DNA from: an uncultured Eubacteriales bacterium | GTDB lineage: Bacteria; Bacillota; Clostridia; Christensenellales; UBA1242 | Reading direction: 5' to 3' | Assembly: GCA_905187655.1 (NCBI GenBank) | Contig: CAJJIV010000023.1 | Location: 1-12,386 of the forward strand | Length of the DNA stretch: 12,386 bases | Shown: positions 5,774-12,386 of the stretch, piece after piece | Position numbering within the stretch: position 1 is the first letter of the stretch | Layout of the letters: the number at the start of each line of letters is the position of its first letter | Notes under the pieces: generated by a model | What the model was told of the DNA's origin: nothing | Databases searched by the model: none | What the model saw: the letters and a program-made list of their open reading frames with translations, nothing else | Program-made: the position numbers and the translations under genes

Positions 5774-7045
5774 ATGACATTTAACCCATTTGAAGAAAAA
5801 CCCGAAAAAATTGAAAAAGGTTTCAGCGATTTTGAAAAAATGTATCCCAAAGCCTACAAAAAGTCAGACATAGACCCTTATACAAAAACAAGGATAATAT
5901 TAATGAACGGCACCGAGTTTGAATCCGTTTGGTGTGGGCACACTTTTTCAAGAAACTGTCCAGACAACGACTTAAGAAGAGAGCTTGCAACAATAAGAAG
6001 AGTTGAACAAATGCAACAAAAACGCATATCCGCTCTTAAACCAATTGATGAATCTATTTTAGAAACCACAATAAGCTATGAGCAACTTGCTGTAGACTTA
6101 ACCGCAGTTATGGCACAAGAAGAAACCGACCCAGTTGTAAAAAAAGCACTGGACCTAGCACTTCTAGAAGACTTTGACCACCTTTATCGCTACGCAAATT
6201 TATATGAAATGGATGAGCATAAACATGCTGAAGAACTTGTTGGTGGCTACACCGAAATAATGCCAGGAAGACCAACCATAAGCGAGCATCGTCACCCAAA
6301 CGATGATATTTGCTATTGGATTGATAATAAAAAAGCAGAACCATTAACAAAACTTCACGCAAGCATTATAACCGCTGCCGAACAACAAACTATGAACTAT
6401 TATATGAATGTCGGTGCTTTTTATAAAAATGATTTAGGCAGAAAACTTTATAGCGAAATTGCATTAATTGAAGAACAGCACGTTTCAGAATACGGAAGCC
6501 TTAAAGACACAACTTGCACTTACCTTGAGAATATGTTAAATCACGAATATACTGAATGTTACTTATATTATTCTTGTATGCAAGATGAAACCGATGAGCA
6601 TATCCGCAAAATTTGGGAATTGCACTTAAATCAAGAAATAAGCCATTTGCACAAAATTGCAAAACTATTAAAAAAATATGAAAAACGAGATGCCTGTGAA
6701 GTAATTAAAGATGGCACCTTCCCAACATTACTTCATCTTGGTCCTAACAAAAACTATATCCGCGAAATTATAAAATCTTCAGTGTATGCAACAAGAGAAC
6801 GAGAAAATTATGTTGATGCAAATAAGTACACGGGCAAAGACTTTATAAACTACCAAGCCATAATAAACAAAAACCCAGAAAAAACCCCATCGCATGCGGT
6901 TATTGTTAAAAAACTTAAAGAAGACAATCAAGATTATCGTTTTACCGATCAGCCTTGCCCATGTGAAGAATTGCAAGACCGTACAACCGATAACATAACA
7001 GTTGGAAGAAACAAAGCAAATCTTAAAGAAGTTAAATCAAAATAA
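5774..7045 (+). CDS. Large ferritin-like (putative diiron) protein, specific function unknown
   Basis: I do not recognise a named family, but the helical pattern is ferritin-like. Glu followed about 30 residues later by Glu-x2-3-His occurs three times: Glu103 with Glu132-x3-His136 (LLEDFDHLYRY), Glu203 with Glu233-xx-His236 (LIEEQHVSEY), and Glu258 with Glu288-xx-His291 (NQEISHLHKI). The last two pairs could make one four-helix diiron site, with the first as an extra half-bundle. A conserved-looking loop, MPGRPTISEHRHPNDD, sits at 163-178. Cys pairs occur near 54 and 61 and as CPC at 395-397. There is no signal peptide or membrane segment, so it should be cytoplasmic. The start is set at the ATG at 5774 (423 residues), which has AAAGGAG 10 nt upstream. 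An upstream in-frame TTG at 5732 would put that site inside the gene. It is divergent from the CxxC-less flavoprotein. A role in peroxide/oxygen or iron handling is inferred. Confidence 0.72.
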   Translation: MTFNPFEEKPEKIEKGFSDFEKMYPKAYKKSDIDPYTKTRIILMNGTEFESVWCGHTFSRNCPDNDLRRELATIRRVEQMQQKRISALKPIDESILETTISYEQLAVDLTAVMAQEETDPVVKKALDLALLEDFDHLYRYANLYEMDEHKHAEELVGGYTEIMPGRPTISEHRHPNDDICYWIDNKKAEPLTKLHASIITAAEQQTMNYYMNVGAFYKNDLGRKLYSEIALIEEQHVSEYGSLKDTTCTYLENMLNHEYTECYLYYSCMQDETDEHIRKIWELHLNQEISHLHKIAKLLKKYEKRDACEVIKDGTFPTLLHLGPNKNYIREIIKSSVYATRERENYVDANKYTGKDFINYQAIINKNPEKTPSHAVIVKKLKEDNQDYRFTDQPCPCEELQDRTTDNITVGRNKANLKEVKSK

Positions 7046-7073
7046 CAAATAGACGCAATTTAGTTTGTAAAAC

Positions 7074-7125
7074 AAAAAACTATGTCAAAAAAATGTCCAT
7101 AAGGGCTATCCTGACATAGTTTTTT
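7074..7125. terminator. Bidirectional terminator between converging transcription units
   Basis: A 14-bp perfect stem, AAAAAACTATGTCA (7074-7087) with TGACATAGTTTTTT (7112-7125), gives a T-run on both strands. The 24-nt loop can form a small inner GTCC/GGGC hairpin. It lies 28 nt after the ferritin-like gene and 26 nt after the last gene of the leftward P-II-like operon. Confidence 0.9.
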
Positions 7126-7151
7126 ATATGTTTAAAATTGGAAATATACAT

Positions 7152-7526
7152 TTAATCAATTAGCATTGAGATTGGCAAAACAAATACCACTCCCTTCGCA
7201 TTAGATTTAAAATCTGCAATTGCATATATACTTTTAACAATAGGATAAACAAGTTTTTCTTCAACAACCATTAACACCACTTCTTTCTCAGGTGCAATAT
7301 CTATTCCAAAAAACTTCTTTTTTTCGGTGCTAACACCTCTTCCATCTAAAATTACCGCACCTTTGCCACCATTATCATTCCCGCATTTAATTACTTGATA
7401 AGCATAACCCTTTTTTACAATAGTAATAACTAACTTACTAGCTGGATTGTTAACATAATCCAACGTGCTTGTAAGTGGTAAATTCATATCCACTTCTGTT
7501 TTTATTTCTTTTTCCTTTTCTGCCAT
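7152..7526 (-). CDS. P-II-like signalling protein (second of pair)
   Basis: This 124-residue protein has a P-II-like ferredoxin fold after a charged, probably flexible N-terminus (1-28). The first strand is KLVITIVKKG (31-40). A Gly-rich stretch, GGKGAVILDGRG (53-64), occupies the place where P-II proteins bind nucleotide and present the T-loop. Further strands are KEVVLMVVEE (81-90) and KGVVFVLPI (111-119). The classical T-loop Tyr51 uridylylation motif is absent, so this is not a GlnB/GlnK orthologue. P-II-like trimers usually bind adenine nucleotides or other small ligands and gate a membrane partner. Here the adjacent DUF1538 protein is the obvious candidate. GGAG lies 6 nt upstream of the ATG. 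The gene follows the first P-II-like gene after 11 nt and is the last of the operon. Confidence 0.8.
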   Translation of the reverse strand: MAEKEKEIKTEVDMNLPLTSTLDYVNNPASKLVITIVKKGYAYQVIKCGNDNGGKGAVILDGRGVSTEKKKFFGIDIAPEKEVVLMVVEEKLVYPIVKSIYAIADFKSNAKGVVFVLPISMLID

Positions 7527-7537
7527 ATTTCTCTCCT

Positions 7538-7894
7538 TTAAACAAATAATCCTTTTGCGCCCAAATAACCATCAACATCAAGTGTGAACCCAAGCCCCAT
7601 TCCTGGTAACGAAAAATTAAGCTCGGTATCAACTGCTACTAAAATATTATCGGCATCTTCCTTTCTTGCACATGCAATGACAACCAAAGTACTAGTTGTC
7701 TGAAGTCCAAGTCGTTTAGCAATTCCAGCACCAAACTCGGTTAAAACAACTCTTCCGCCATACTCGGCAATTTTATTAATAATAGCAGACTCTTTCTCTG
7801 GCGAAGAAAATATCATAATAATTTTCATTTCATCAATATCTGCCAAGTTAAATTTTTTAATTTTAGATTTAACTTTTTTTTCATTTTTACTCAT
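7538..7894 (-). CDS. P-II-like signalling protein (first of pair)
   Basis: This 118-residue P-II-like protein has a Lys-rich N-terminus (KNEKKVKSKIKKF). Strand KIIMIFSS, helix PEKESAIINKIAEYGG, strand TLVVIACA, helix EDADNILVAV and a Gly-rich tail PGMGLGFTLDVDGYLGAKG follow. It lacks the T-loop Tyr and the usual Walker-like P-II motifs, and differs clearly from its neighbour. The start is the ATG at 7894 with GGGGGTGAT just upstream, close to the extended Shine-Dalgarno sequence. That ATG overlaps the last 8 nt of the DUF1538 gene, suggesting translational coupling. The earlier in-frame ATG at 7921 would lie inside the DUF1538 gene with no ribosome binding site. The coupling implies that the membrane protein and this regulator are made together. 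The ligand is unknown, and the pair may form homo- or heterotrimers. Confidence 0.78.
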   Translation of the reverse strand: MSKNEKKVKSKIKKFNLADIDEMKIIMIFSSPEKESAIINKIAEYGGRVVLTEFGAGIAKRLGLQTTSTLVVIACARKEDADNILVAVDTELNFSLPGMGLGFTLDVDGYLGAKGLFV

Positions 7895-9413
7895 ACCTAT
7901 CACCCCCAAACTCTCTTTCATGCTTTTCTCTTATTTTATCAATATTAGAATACTTATCATCGGTTCTAGATAATTTAAGTAATATCTTCCTCGTTTTGCG
8001 GTCATCAGACTTAACCATAATAGTAAATACCAAGCCAATAAGTTCCATAACAAGTGTAGGAAACATAACCATAATGCCCAATGTTCCAAAACTACTTGCG
8101 CCAGACCCACCAATACCAATCATAATAGGAAAAACAAATGCAACGGTCAATGTTCCAGTTGCAACACCACTACTATCAAAAGCAATTGCCGCAAACATTT
8201 TATTCACAAAAAATGATAAAATTAATACAAGCCCATAACAAACAACAAACAAAATCCAAATAGGAATATTAAAGTAAAGTTTTAAAACCATCATAATACT
8301 AGAAACTAAAACAGAAACACCAATGGCAACCAAAATTAACCAAGATCTAATATTCCTATTAGTAACATCTTCAATTTCTTTTGCAAATATTCTTATAGAA
8401 GGCTCAGCAAAAACCAGGGTAAAACTTAACAAACTACATATTAAAATTGAAACAATTACATTATCAAAATTATTTATCACCTTTCCAACTTCAACGCCCA
8501 TTTCACTAAACCCAAGTTCTACACCAAATAAGAACATATAGAATCCAATAAAGGTTACAAGCGAGCCAAGCAACAATTTCTTTTTCTCTTGTTTAGATAT
8601 TTTAATAAAAAAGAATTCAAAAATAAAGAAAACTGCAACAAGTGGTAACAATGATAGCGAAACATCTTTAAGTATTTCAAGCCACAGAGGTAATTCATTT
8701 ACAGCGGTCGCACTAGCACCTGTTTTACCGCCGTTAAACACAACTGAAAGCAACAACACCAGTATTATTGGGCCAATAGAACTTATTCCAATTAAACCAA
8801 AGTTGTCTTCTTGCCCACTTTCCTTATGCGACACCATTTTTGCAACACCAATACCAAATGCCAAAAGGAATGGACTGGTAACCACACCTGTAGTGCTAGC
8901 AGCCATATCAAGCGACATAGCCAATTCTCCATCGCTTGTAAAAATCATAAAAACACCAACAATTGCAAATAGAATAATCATAATTAAGTTATATGGAATA
9001 CTTTTTATAATTCTTACTAAGCCAAGTGCCAAGCAAAGCCCAACACCAGCACCAGCACCAAGCATAAGCCAAATTTTAGGAATACTAAATCCACCAAGAA
9101 CAACTTTGGTGGAAAAAACTTGAAGGTCAGGTTCAGCAATTGTAGACACAATTCCAAAGACAACCGCAAAAATTATATAAATGTAAAAACGTTTCTGGTC
9201 ACAAGCCGAGTTTCCAACATATTCGCCCATAGGCACAATACTACTATCAAGACCCGTTAAAAAAATCGCTTGGCCAATAACAAATATTACCGTTCCAACC
9301 AAAAAGTTTATTAAAACAGAGTTGTCAAATCTTTGCACTCCAAAGTGCAATATCAAAACAAACGCCACAATTGGCAATATTGAAAGGCTTAATTGTTTTA
9401 TCCTTTTTAACAT
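7887..9413 (-). CDS. DUF1538 family integral membrane protein (internally duplicated, transporter-like)
   Basis: This 508-residue, strongly hydrophobic protein has two repeats of the DUF1538 unit. The first holds FLTGLDSSIVPMGEYVG (51-67), AEPDLQV (93-99) and a SLDMAASTTG segment (167-176). The second holds FGVELGFSEMGVEVG (296-310), AEPSIRI (336-342) and AFDSSGVATG (411-420). Landmark spacing is the same in both halves: 32 residues from the Met-Gly motif to AEP, and 76-77 from AEP to the Asp. This indicates an ancient duplication, common in secondary transporters. A charged cytoplasmic linker, SHKESGQEDN, lies at 195-204, and the soluble C-terminal tail (468-508) ends in EREFGGDRYE. The substrate is not known to me. 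DUF1538 genes recur beside P-II-like genes, so regulated transport is plausible. AAAAGGAT precedes the ATG. The gene follows the acidic-protein gene after 44 nt. Confidence 0.88.
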   Translation of the reverse strand: MLKRIKQLSLSILPIVAFVLILHFGVQRFDNSVLINFLVGTVIFVIGQAIFLTGLDSSIVPMGEYVGNSACDQKRFYIYIIFAVVFGIVSTIAEPDLQVFSTKVVLGGFSIPKIWLMLGAGAGVGLCLALGLVRIIKSIPYNLIMIILFAIVGVFMIFTSDGELAMSLDMAASTTGVVTSPFLLAFGIGVAKMVSHKESGQEDNFGLIGISSIGPIILVLLLSVVFNGGKTGASATAVNELPLWLEILKDVSLSLLPLVAVFFIFEFFFIKISKQEKKKLLLGSLVTFIGFYMFLFGVELGFSEMGVEVGKVINNFDNVIVSILICSLLSFTLVFAEPSIRIFAKEIEDVTNRNIRSWLILVAIGVSVLVSSIMMVLKLYFNIPIWILFVVCYGLVLILSFFVNKMFAAIAFDSSGVATGTLTVAFVFPIMIGIGGSGASSFGTLGIMVMFPTLVMELIGLVFTIMVKSDDRKTRKILLKLSRTDDKYSNIDKIREKHEREFGGDRYE

Positions 9414-9457
9414 CGCTCTATCCTTTTAATCAAGGTTGAATAAACATAAAAATTCAG

Positions 9458-9964
9458 TTATATAATATCTCCGCCGTGTCCCCCAGAAATTATATCAATA
9501 TCTATCGCTTTCTTCTTTTTTTTAACTATTTTGGGGTTTTGTACCTTTTTAACAGGTTCTATCTTGTCTTCTATTTCCTCATCAACCGGCTTATCAGCCG
9601 AACTTTCATTATCATCATCAAAAAACGAAAACAGATCATCTATTGAATCTAAATTTGGCCTCTTTTCTTCTTCATCATTATTTTTGTCTTCAATCACATC
9701 AAGCTTTTTTTCTTCTTGTTTTGGCTTAGATAGCGAACTTATGTCCACAACATCGGTAGTTGCCAATCTTTTACCAGTAGACACATACTTGTTTCTATAA
9801 ACCAAATTTGTATTTCTACCAATAAAGTTCTTCTTGTCAGATGATACATATTCAGCACTTTCATTAAGTTCATTAAAATCAAAATTTGCACTATTTGAAG
9901 CACTAACCGTTTTATCTAGCTCATTAACTAAACTTTCCAGTTCTTTATTATAATCTACTGACAT
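9458..9964 (-). CDS. Acidic, low-complexity protein of unknown function
   Basis: I do not recognise this 168-residue protein. It has no membrane segment or signal peptide and looks mostly disordered. There is a short helical N-terminus (MSVDYNKELESLVNELD), then a Ser/Asn-rich stretch. A moderately conserved-looking middle (48-72: FIGRNTNLVYRNKY, STGKRLATTD) precedes a long Asp/Glu-rich region (93-137) with an aromatic patch, IDDLFSFFDDD (108-118). A KKKKK run (148-152) and a tail, IDIDIISGGHGGDII, end the protein. GAGGAG lies 11 nt before the ATG, a slightly long gap. It lies 20 nt after the GH95-like gene and 44 nt before DUF1538, in the same direction, so co-transcription is likely. The layout resembles an adaptor or scaffold with a terminal binding peptide, but that is a guess. 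The gene is likely real because of its ribosome binding site, operon position and uninterrupted frame. Confidence 0.72.
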   Translation of the reverse strand: MSVDYNKELESLVNELDKTVSASNSANFDFNELNESAEYVSSDKKNFIGRNTNLVYRNKYVSTGKRLATTDVVDISSLSKPKQEEKKLDVIEDKNNDEEEKRPNLDSIDDLFSFFDDDNESSADKPVDEEIEDKIEPVKKVQNPKIVKKKKKAIDIDIISGGHGGDII

Positions 9965-9984
9965 TGTAAAATTTACTCCTCAAA

Positions 9985-12336
9985 TTAATACTTAATTTCA
10001 AGTGTAAGTGACTTGTTGTTTGCAAGTTTAATATTTTCAATAAATGGATTTTGTGGGTCAATGTTATAGCCTTTAACTTTCTTAGCTCCCTTAAACAGAA
10101 CCAAATTAAAACAAGTATTTTTAATTGCTTTAATATTAACAATAGCATTACCACGCTTGTCGTCCCACGCAACATCAATAATTGCATTGTGTCTTGTTTC
10201 AACGCCTTCTATTTTACCAGATTTCCACGCAGTTGGCTTAGCACTCATAATTGAAATATTGTTGCCATAATCTAAAACGAAACAACTTGTAATAGCATTA
10301 AACAAAAGTTCATTTCCAGCAATGTTAAAATAGTTATCACCATCAACATAGGCACACATATTGTTTTTATCATAATTTAAGAAAATTAAATTTTTTGAAA
10401 TAAAATTAGAAATCATATATCTTAAAATATTAAACGATGCATCACCCTGACCAAGCACCGCAGAAATTTCAGCTAGCCTGCCAAGTGAAATAATTGTTTG
10501 TGCAAATAGCCCTTTGTCAATTCTCTGCACAACGGCATTAAGATATGGGGCCACACTGCTAACATTAGAATTTGCCGTAATATCTCTAGAACCATAAACA
10601 CTAAATAATTGCAAAAACCCACTACTAAGATTGCTGTTTTCATCATCATAATATTCAGCAATGGCACCTTTAATCGTTTTAATTTTAGGCAGTCCGTTTA
10701 AAAAGTTTTGGTAATCCACCATTTTATCAATGGTTATTGAATAGGTGTTAGAAAGTTGCATTATGCAATTTATTAGCGCTCTAATTACCACAATGTCACA
10801 GGTACAATTGGTATAAACCCCAACTTGTTTGTTTTCAAAATACTTAGACTTACCATACGGAGAAAAAGAAGGACAACAAACCATTTCCCCTATTCCATTT
10901 TCATAAAAATAATTAATATAAAAGTTTACAACTTCACACATAAACGGCAAGGCTTCATTCTTTAAAAACCTTAAATCTTTTGTAAGCATAAAATAATCAT
11001 AAAATATAAAAGAAATAACAGCGCCAGAAGACACAACAGAAATATCACTTGCCTTTGTGCTTGCTGTAAGCCCCGTTCCTCTTGCAAGCTTGTTAGGAAC
11101 CATATAACCCTTAGACTTATAAATGCGATAAGCATTTTTCTTAAGGTCATCTGCATACTTCAAAAAGTAATTAACAATTAGTCCATATTTTTCATCGTCA
11201 TCAAGTGCCATGCAAGAAGAATAAAGCGCAGGAATAGAGCACGCACTATCAGGAAAAGCATTTGTGTTTGCATAGTGATATGACCAAAGACCAGTAAGAT
11301 TAGCAGGAAAAACTTTTTTGCTTATTCCGCAAACATTTAAATACTTTGCAAAATGAAATAACTTTTCATAAAGAAGTGTACTATTTTCATTAAAAGCTGT
11401 TAAAAGGTTATCAATACTATTTTCTCTTTCATCTGAAATAGAAAGTTCACACCTTCCAAACTCTTTTGAATAAACAGCACTATGTTCTTTAAACATCTTT
11501 TCGTAATTAATTAACTTAATTGCAACTAGCTCATTTTTTGCCTGTTCAATTTCTTTTGTCTTAAGTTTTCCAACATAAGTTTTAATTAATACAAGAATTT
11601 TTTCCGCATTTTCAATTTTTAGTTTGTTATCGTTAACCTGAAATGTTGCTCTAGTATCTGTAATAACTCTTGCACAAACACCATAATTAACGCCATCTCT
11701 TTCCGAGTTAAAAGTCATAAACCCATTAAATATTTCACATTCCGTGGTAAGTGCAGGAGCCATCTCACCATTAAAAGCATTATATTTATAATCATGCGGA
11801 ACAAGCGACAAGGTTGCAGTAATTAAATTATTGCCTTCCTTAGAAATTTCGTAAACCATTATGTTTGAAGCAAAAGACACAAAGCAGGAACGGTCTATTT
11901 TTGTTCCTAGGTCATTAAAAAATACAGTAGCTTCACCATTTTCCATATTAACTTGTCTAAAATAATTTGAAACATGTTTACCAGCAATAGCCTGTTCAAC
12001 AACAAGATCTGCAATTGGCAACGGGCAACTAATGTGAGGATTGTATTTTTTTGCTTCAAATGCTTTTTCAATAGTTATCCCAGCCATAACTTGATTTTTA
12101 GAATCAACAAGTCGCCTTATTTCTTTAATCTTGTCTGAAACATCAGGAAGAACGCCAACAGCGCCTAGCCAGTTAGCCCTAGAATCAGATATCATAATTC
12201 GTTCATACCTAACACCACCCTGAATTAAGGCCCCAATTTCGCCATTACCAATAGGCAATGCACTTTCCCATGGCGAAAAAACCGATGCTGGCTTGGTGTA
12301 TTTTAAAACAAATTTTGCGTTATTTATCTTTTGCAT
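9985..12336 (-). CDS. GH95-like (alpha-L-fucosidase family) protein with altered catalytic residues
   Basis: The 783 residues follow the GH95 plan. An N-terminal beta domain starts with WESALPIGNGEIGALIQGG (23-41, family consensus ALPIGNGRLGAM), a helical barrel spans about 300-690, and a C-terminal beta domain holds AKPTAWKSGKIEGVETR (699-715). GH95 enzymes cleave alpha-L-fucosides or galactosides by inversion, with a Glu acid, an Asp base and two helper Asn residues. Here the corresponding motifs read SIP (367-369, family NIN), PSFSPY (489-494, family PSxSPE) and FNIAGN (670-675, family FQIDGN). All four residues appear replaced (Ser367, Pro369, Tyr494, Ala673), and the His-rich HRHLSHLYG-like motif is GFLQLFSVYG (573-582). 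It has no signal peptide and so is cytoplasmic. The frame is uninterrupted over 2.35 kb, so it is not a decayed gene. It is probably a non-catalytic or re-purposed member. TTGGAG lies 9 nt before the ATG. It is the first gene of the five-gene run. Confidence 0.85.
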   Translation of the reverse strand: MQKINNAKFVLKYTKPASVFSPWESALPIGNGEIGALIQGGVRYERIMISDSRANWLGAVGVLPDVSDKIKEIRRLVDSKNQVMAGITIEKAFEAKKYNPHISCPLPIADLVVEQAIAGKHVSNYFRQVNMENGEATVFFNDLGTKIDRSCFVSFASNIMVYEISKEGNNLITATLSLVPHDYKYNAFNGEMAPALTTECEIFNGFMTFNSERDGVNYGVCARVITDTRATFQVNDNKLKIENAEKILVLIKTYVGKLKTKEIEQAKNELVAIKLINYEKMFKEHSAVYSKEFGRCELSISDERENSIDNLLTAFNENSTLLYEKLFHFAKYLNVCGISKKVFPANLTGLWSYHYANTNAFPDSACSIPALYSSCMALDDDEKYGLIVNYFLKYADDLKKNAYRIYKSKGYMVPNKLARGTGLTASTKASDISVVSSGAVISFIFYDYFMLTKDLRFLKNEALPFMCEVVNFYINYFYENGIGEMVCCPSFSPYGKSKYFENKQVGVYTNCTCDIVVIRALINCIMQLSNTYSITIDKMVDYQNFLNGLPKIKTIKGAIAEYYDDENSNLSSGFLQLFSVYGSRDITANSNVSSVAPYLNAVVQRIDKGLFAQTIISLGRLAEISAVLGQGDASFNILRYMISNFISKNLIFLNYDKNNMCAYVDGDNYFNIAGNELLFNAITSCFVLDYGNNISIMSAKPTAWKSGKIEGVETRHNAIIDVAWDDKRGNAIVNIKAIKNTCFNLVLFKGAKKVKGYNIDPQNPFIENIKLANNKSLTLEIKY

Positions 12337-12360
12337 ACAAATTTACTCCAAGTAAGACTT

Positions 12361-12377
12361 ATTATAATATTATTATA
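12361..12377 (-). promoter_or_regulatory. Possible -10 region for the five-gene leftward run
   Basis: On the minus strand two TATAAT boxes occur (12372-12377 and 12361-12366), 25-40 nt upstream of the GH95-like start codon. The matching -35 would lie at or beyond the window edge, so the promoter cannot be confirmed here. The region is almost pure A/T, which makes chance matches likely. Confidence 0.4.
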
Positions 12378-12386
12378 TAACAATAA

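Noticed and set aside
7895..7921. In-frame ATG at 7921 as the start of the first P-II-like gene
   Set aside because: It lies within the DUF1538 coding region without a ribosome binding site. The ATG at 7894 has GGGGGTGAT just upstream and gives a normal P-II-like length.
8803..9123. Open frame of about 106 codons on the plus strand inside the DUF1538 gene (also 1898-2191 in degV and 9531-9800 in the acidic gene)
   Set aside because: These are antisense shadows of AT-rich genes with strong protein evidence on the other strand. They have low-complexity Ser/Ile/Thr-rich translations and show no recognisable domain.
9985..12336. GH95-like gene as a decaying pseudogene
   Set aside because: The 783-codon frame is uninterrupted, has a ribosome binding site, and leads an operon. 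Substitutions are concentrated at catalytic motifs while framework motifs are kept.
1..12386. Alternative genetic code with TGA read as tryptophan, suggested by the lack of TGA stops
   Set aside because: All genes translate full length under the standard bacterial code with TGG as Trp and no in-frame TGA. Scarcity of TGA stops is expected in a small sample of an AT-rich genome.

Overview
The window is about 12.4 kb of very AT-rich bacterial DNA with tightly packed genes, Gram-positive-type AGGAG ribosome binding sites, consensus sigma-A-like promoters and mostly TAA stop codons (one TAG, no TGA). The gene families (DegV, MarR, MerR with a GyrI-like domain, small putative zinc-ribbon protein, DUF1538 with P-II-like proteins) and the base composition fit a low-GC Bacillota, probably an uncultured Clostridia-type anaerobe. 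The taxonomy is an inference from style and content. No mobile element, CRISPR array or rRNA is visible, and no stretch longer than about 220 bases lacks a gene.

Layout. (1) Positions 1-1690: the 3' part of an ABC exporter gene with a clean terminator. (2) 1723-3100: a leftward MarR regulator-DegV operon whose promoter carries a perfect inverted repeat over the -35 box. (3) 3130-4363: rightward genes for a small zinc-ribbon protein and a MerR/GyrI-like regulator with a MerR-type 19-bp-spacer promoter. The regulator gene contains an internal ribosome binding site at its domain boundary. (4) 4458-4670: a bidirectional terminator, tRNA-Leu(CAA), and a promoter that overlaps the terminator of the upstream gene. 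(5) 4697-7125: a thioredoxin-reductase-like flavoprotein with no redox CxxC, divergent from a large ferritin-like putative diiron protein. (6) 7152-12386: a leftward five-gene run: GH95-like protein with altered catalytic positions, acidic low-complexity protein, duplicated DUF1538 membrane protein, and two P-II-like proteins.

Two parts look most like under-described biology. The divergent flavoprotein/ferritin-like pair could be an NADPH-to-diiron redox module, because the flavoprotein keeps FAD and NADPH sites but cannot use a thioredoxin-type dithiol. The five-gene run joins a known type of pairing (DUF1538 transporter-like protein with P-II-like regulators) to a cytoplasmic GH95 relative that appears to have lost all four catalytic-site residues, and to an unrecognised acidic protein. 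Assignments come from motif recognition without database searches.
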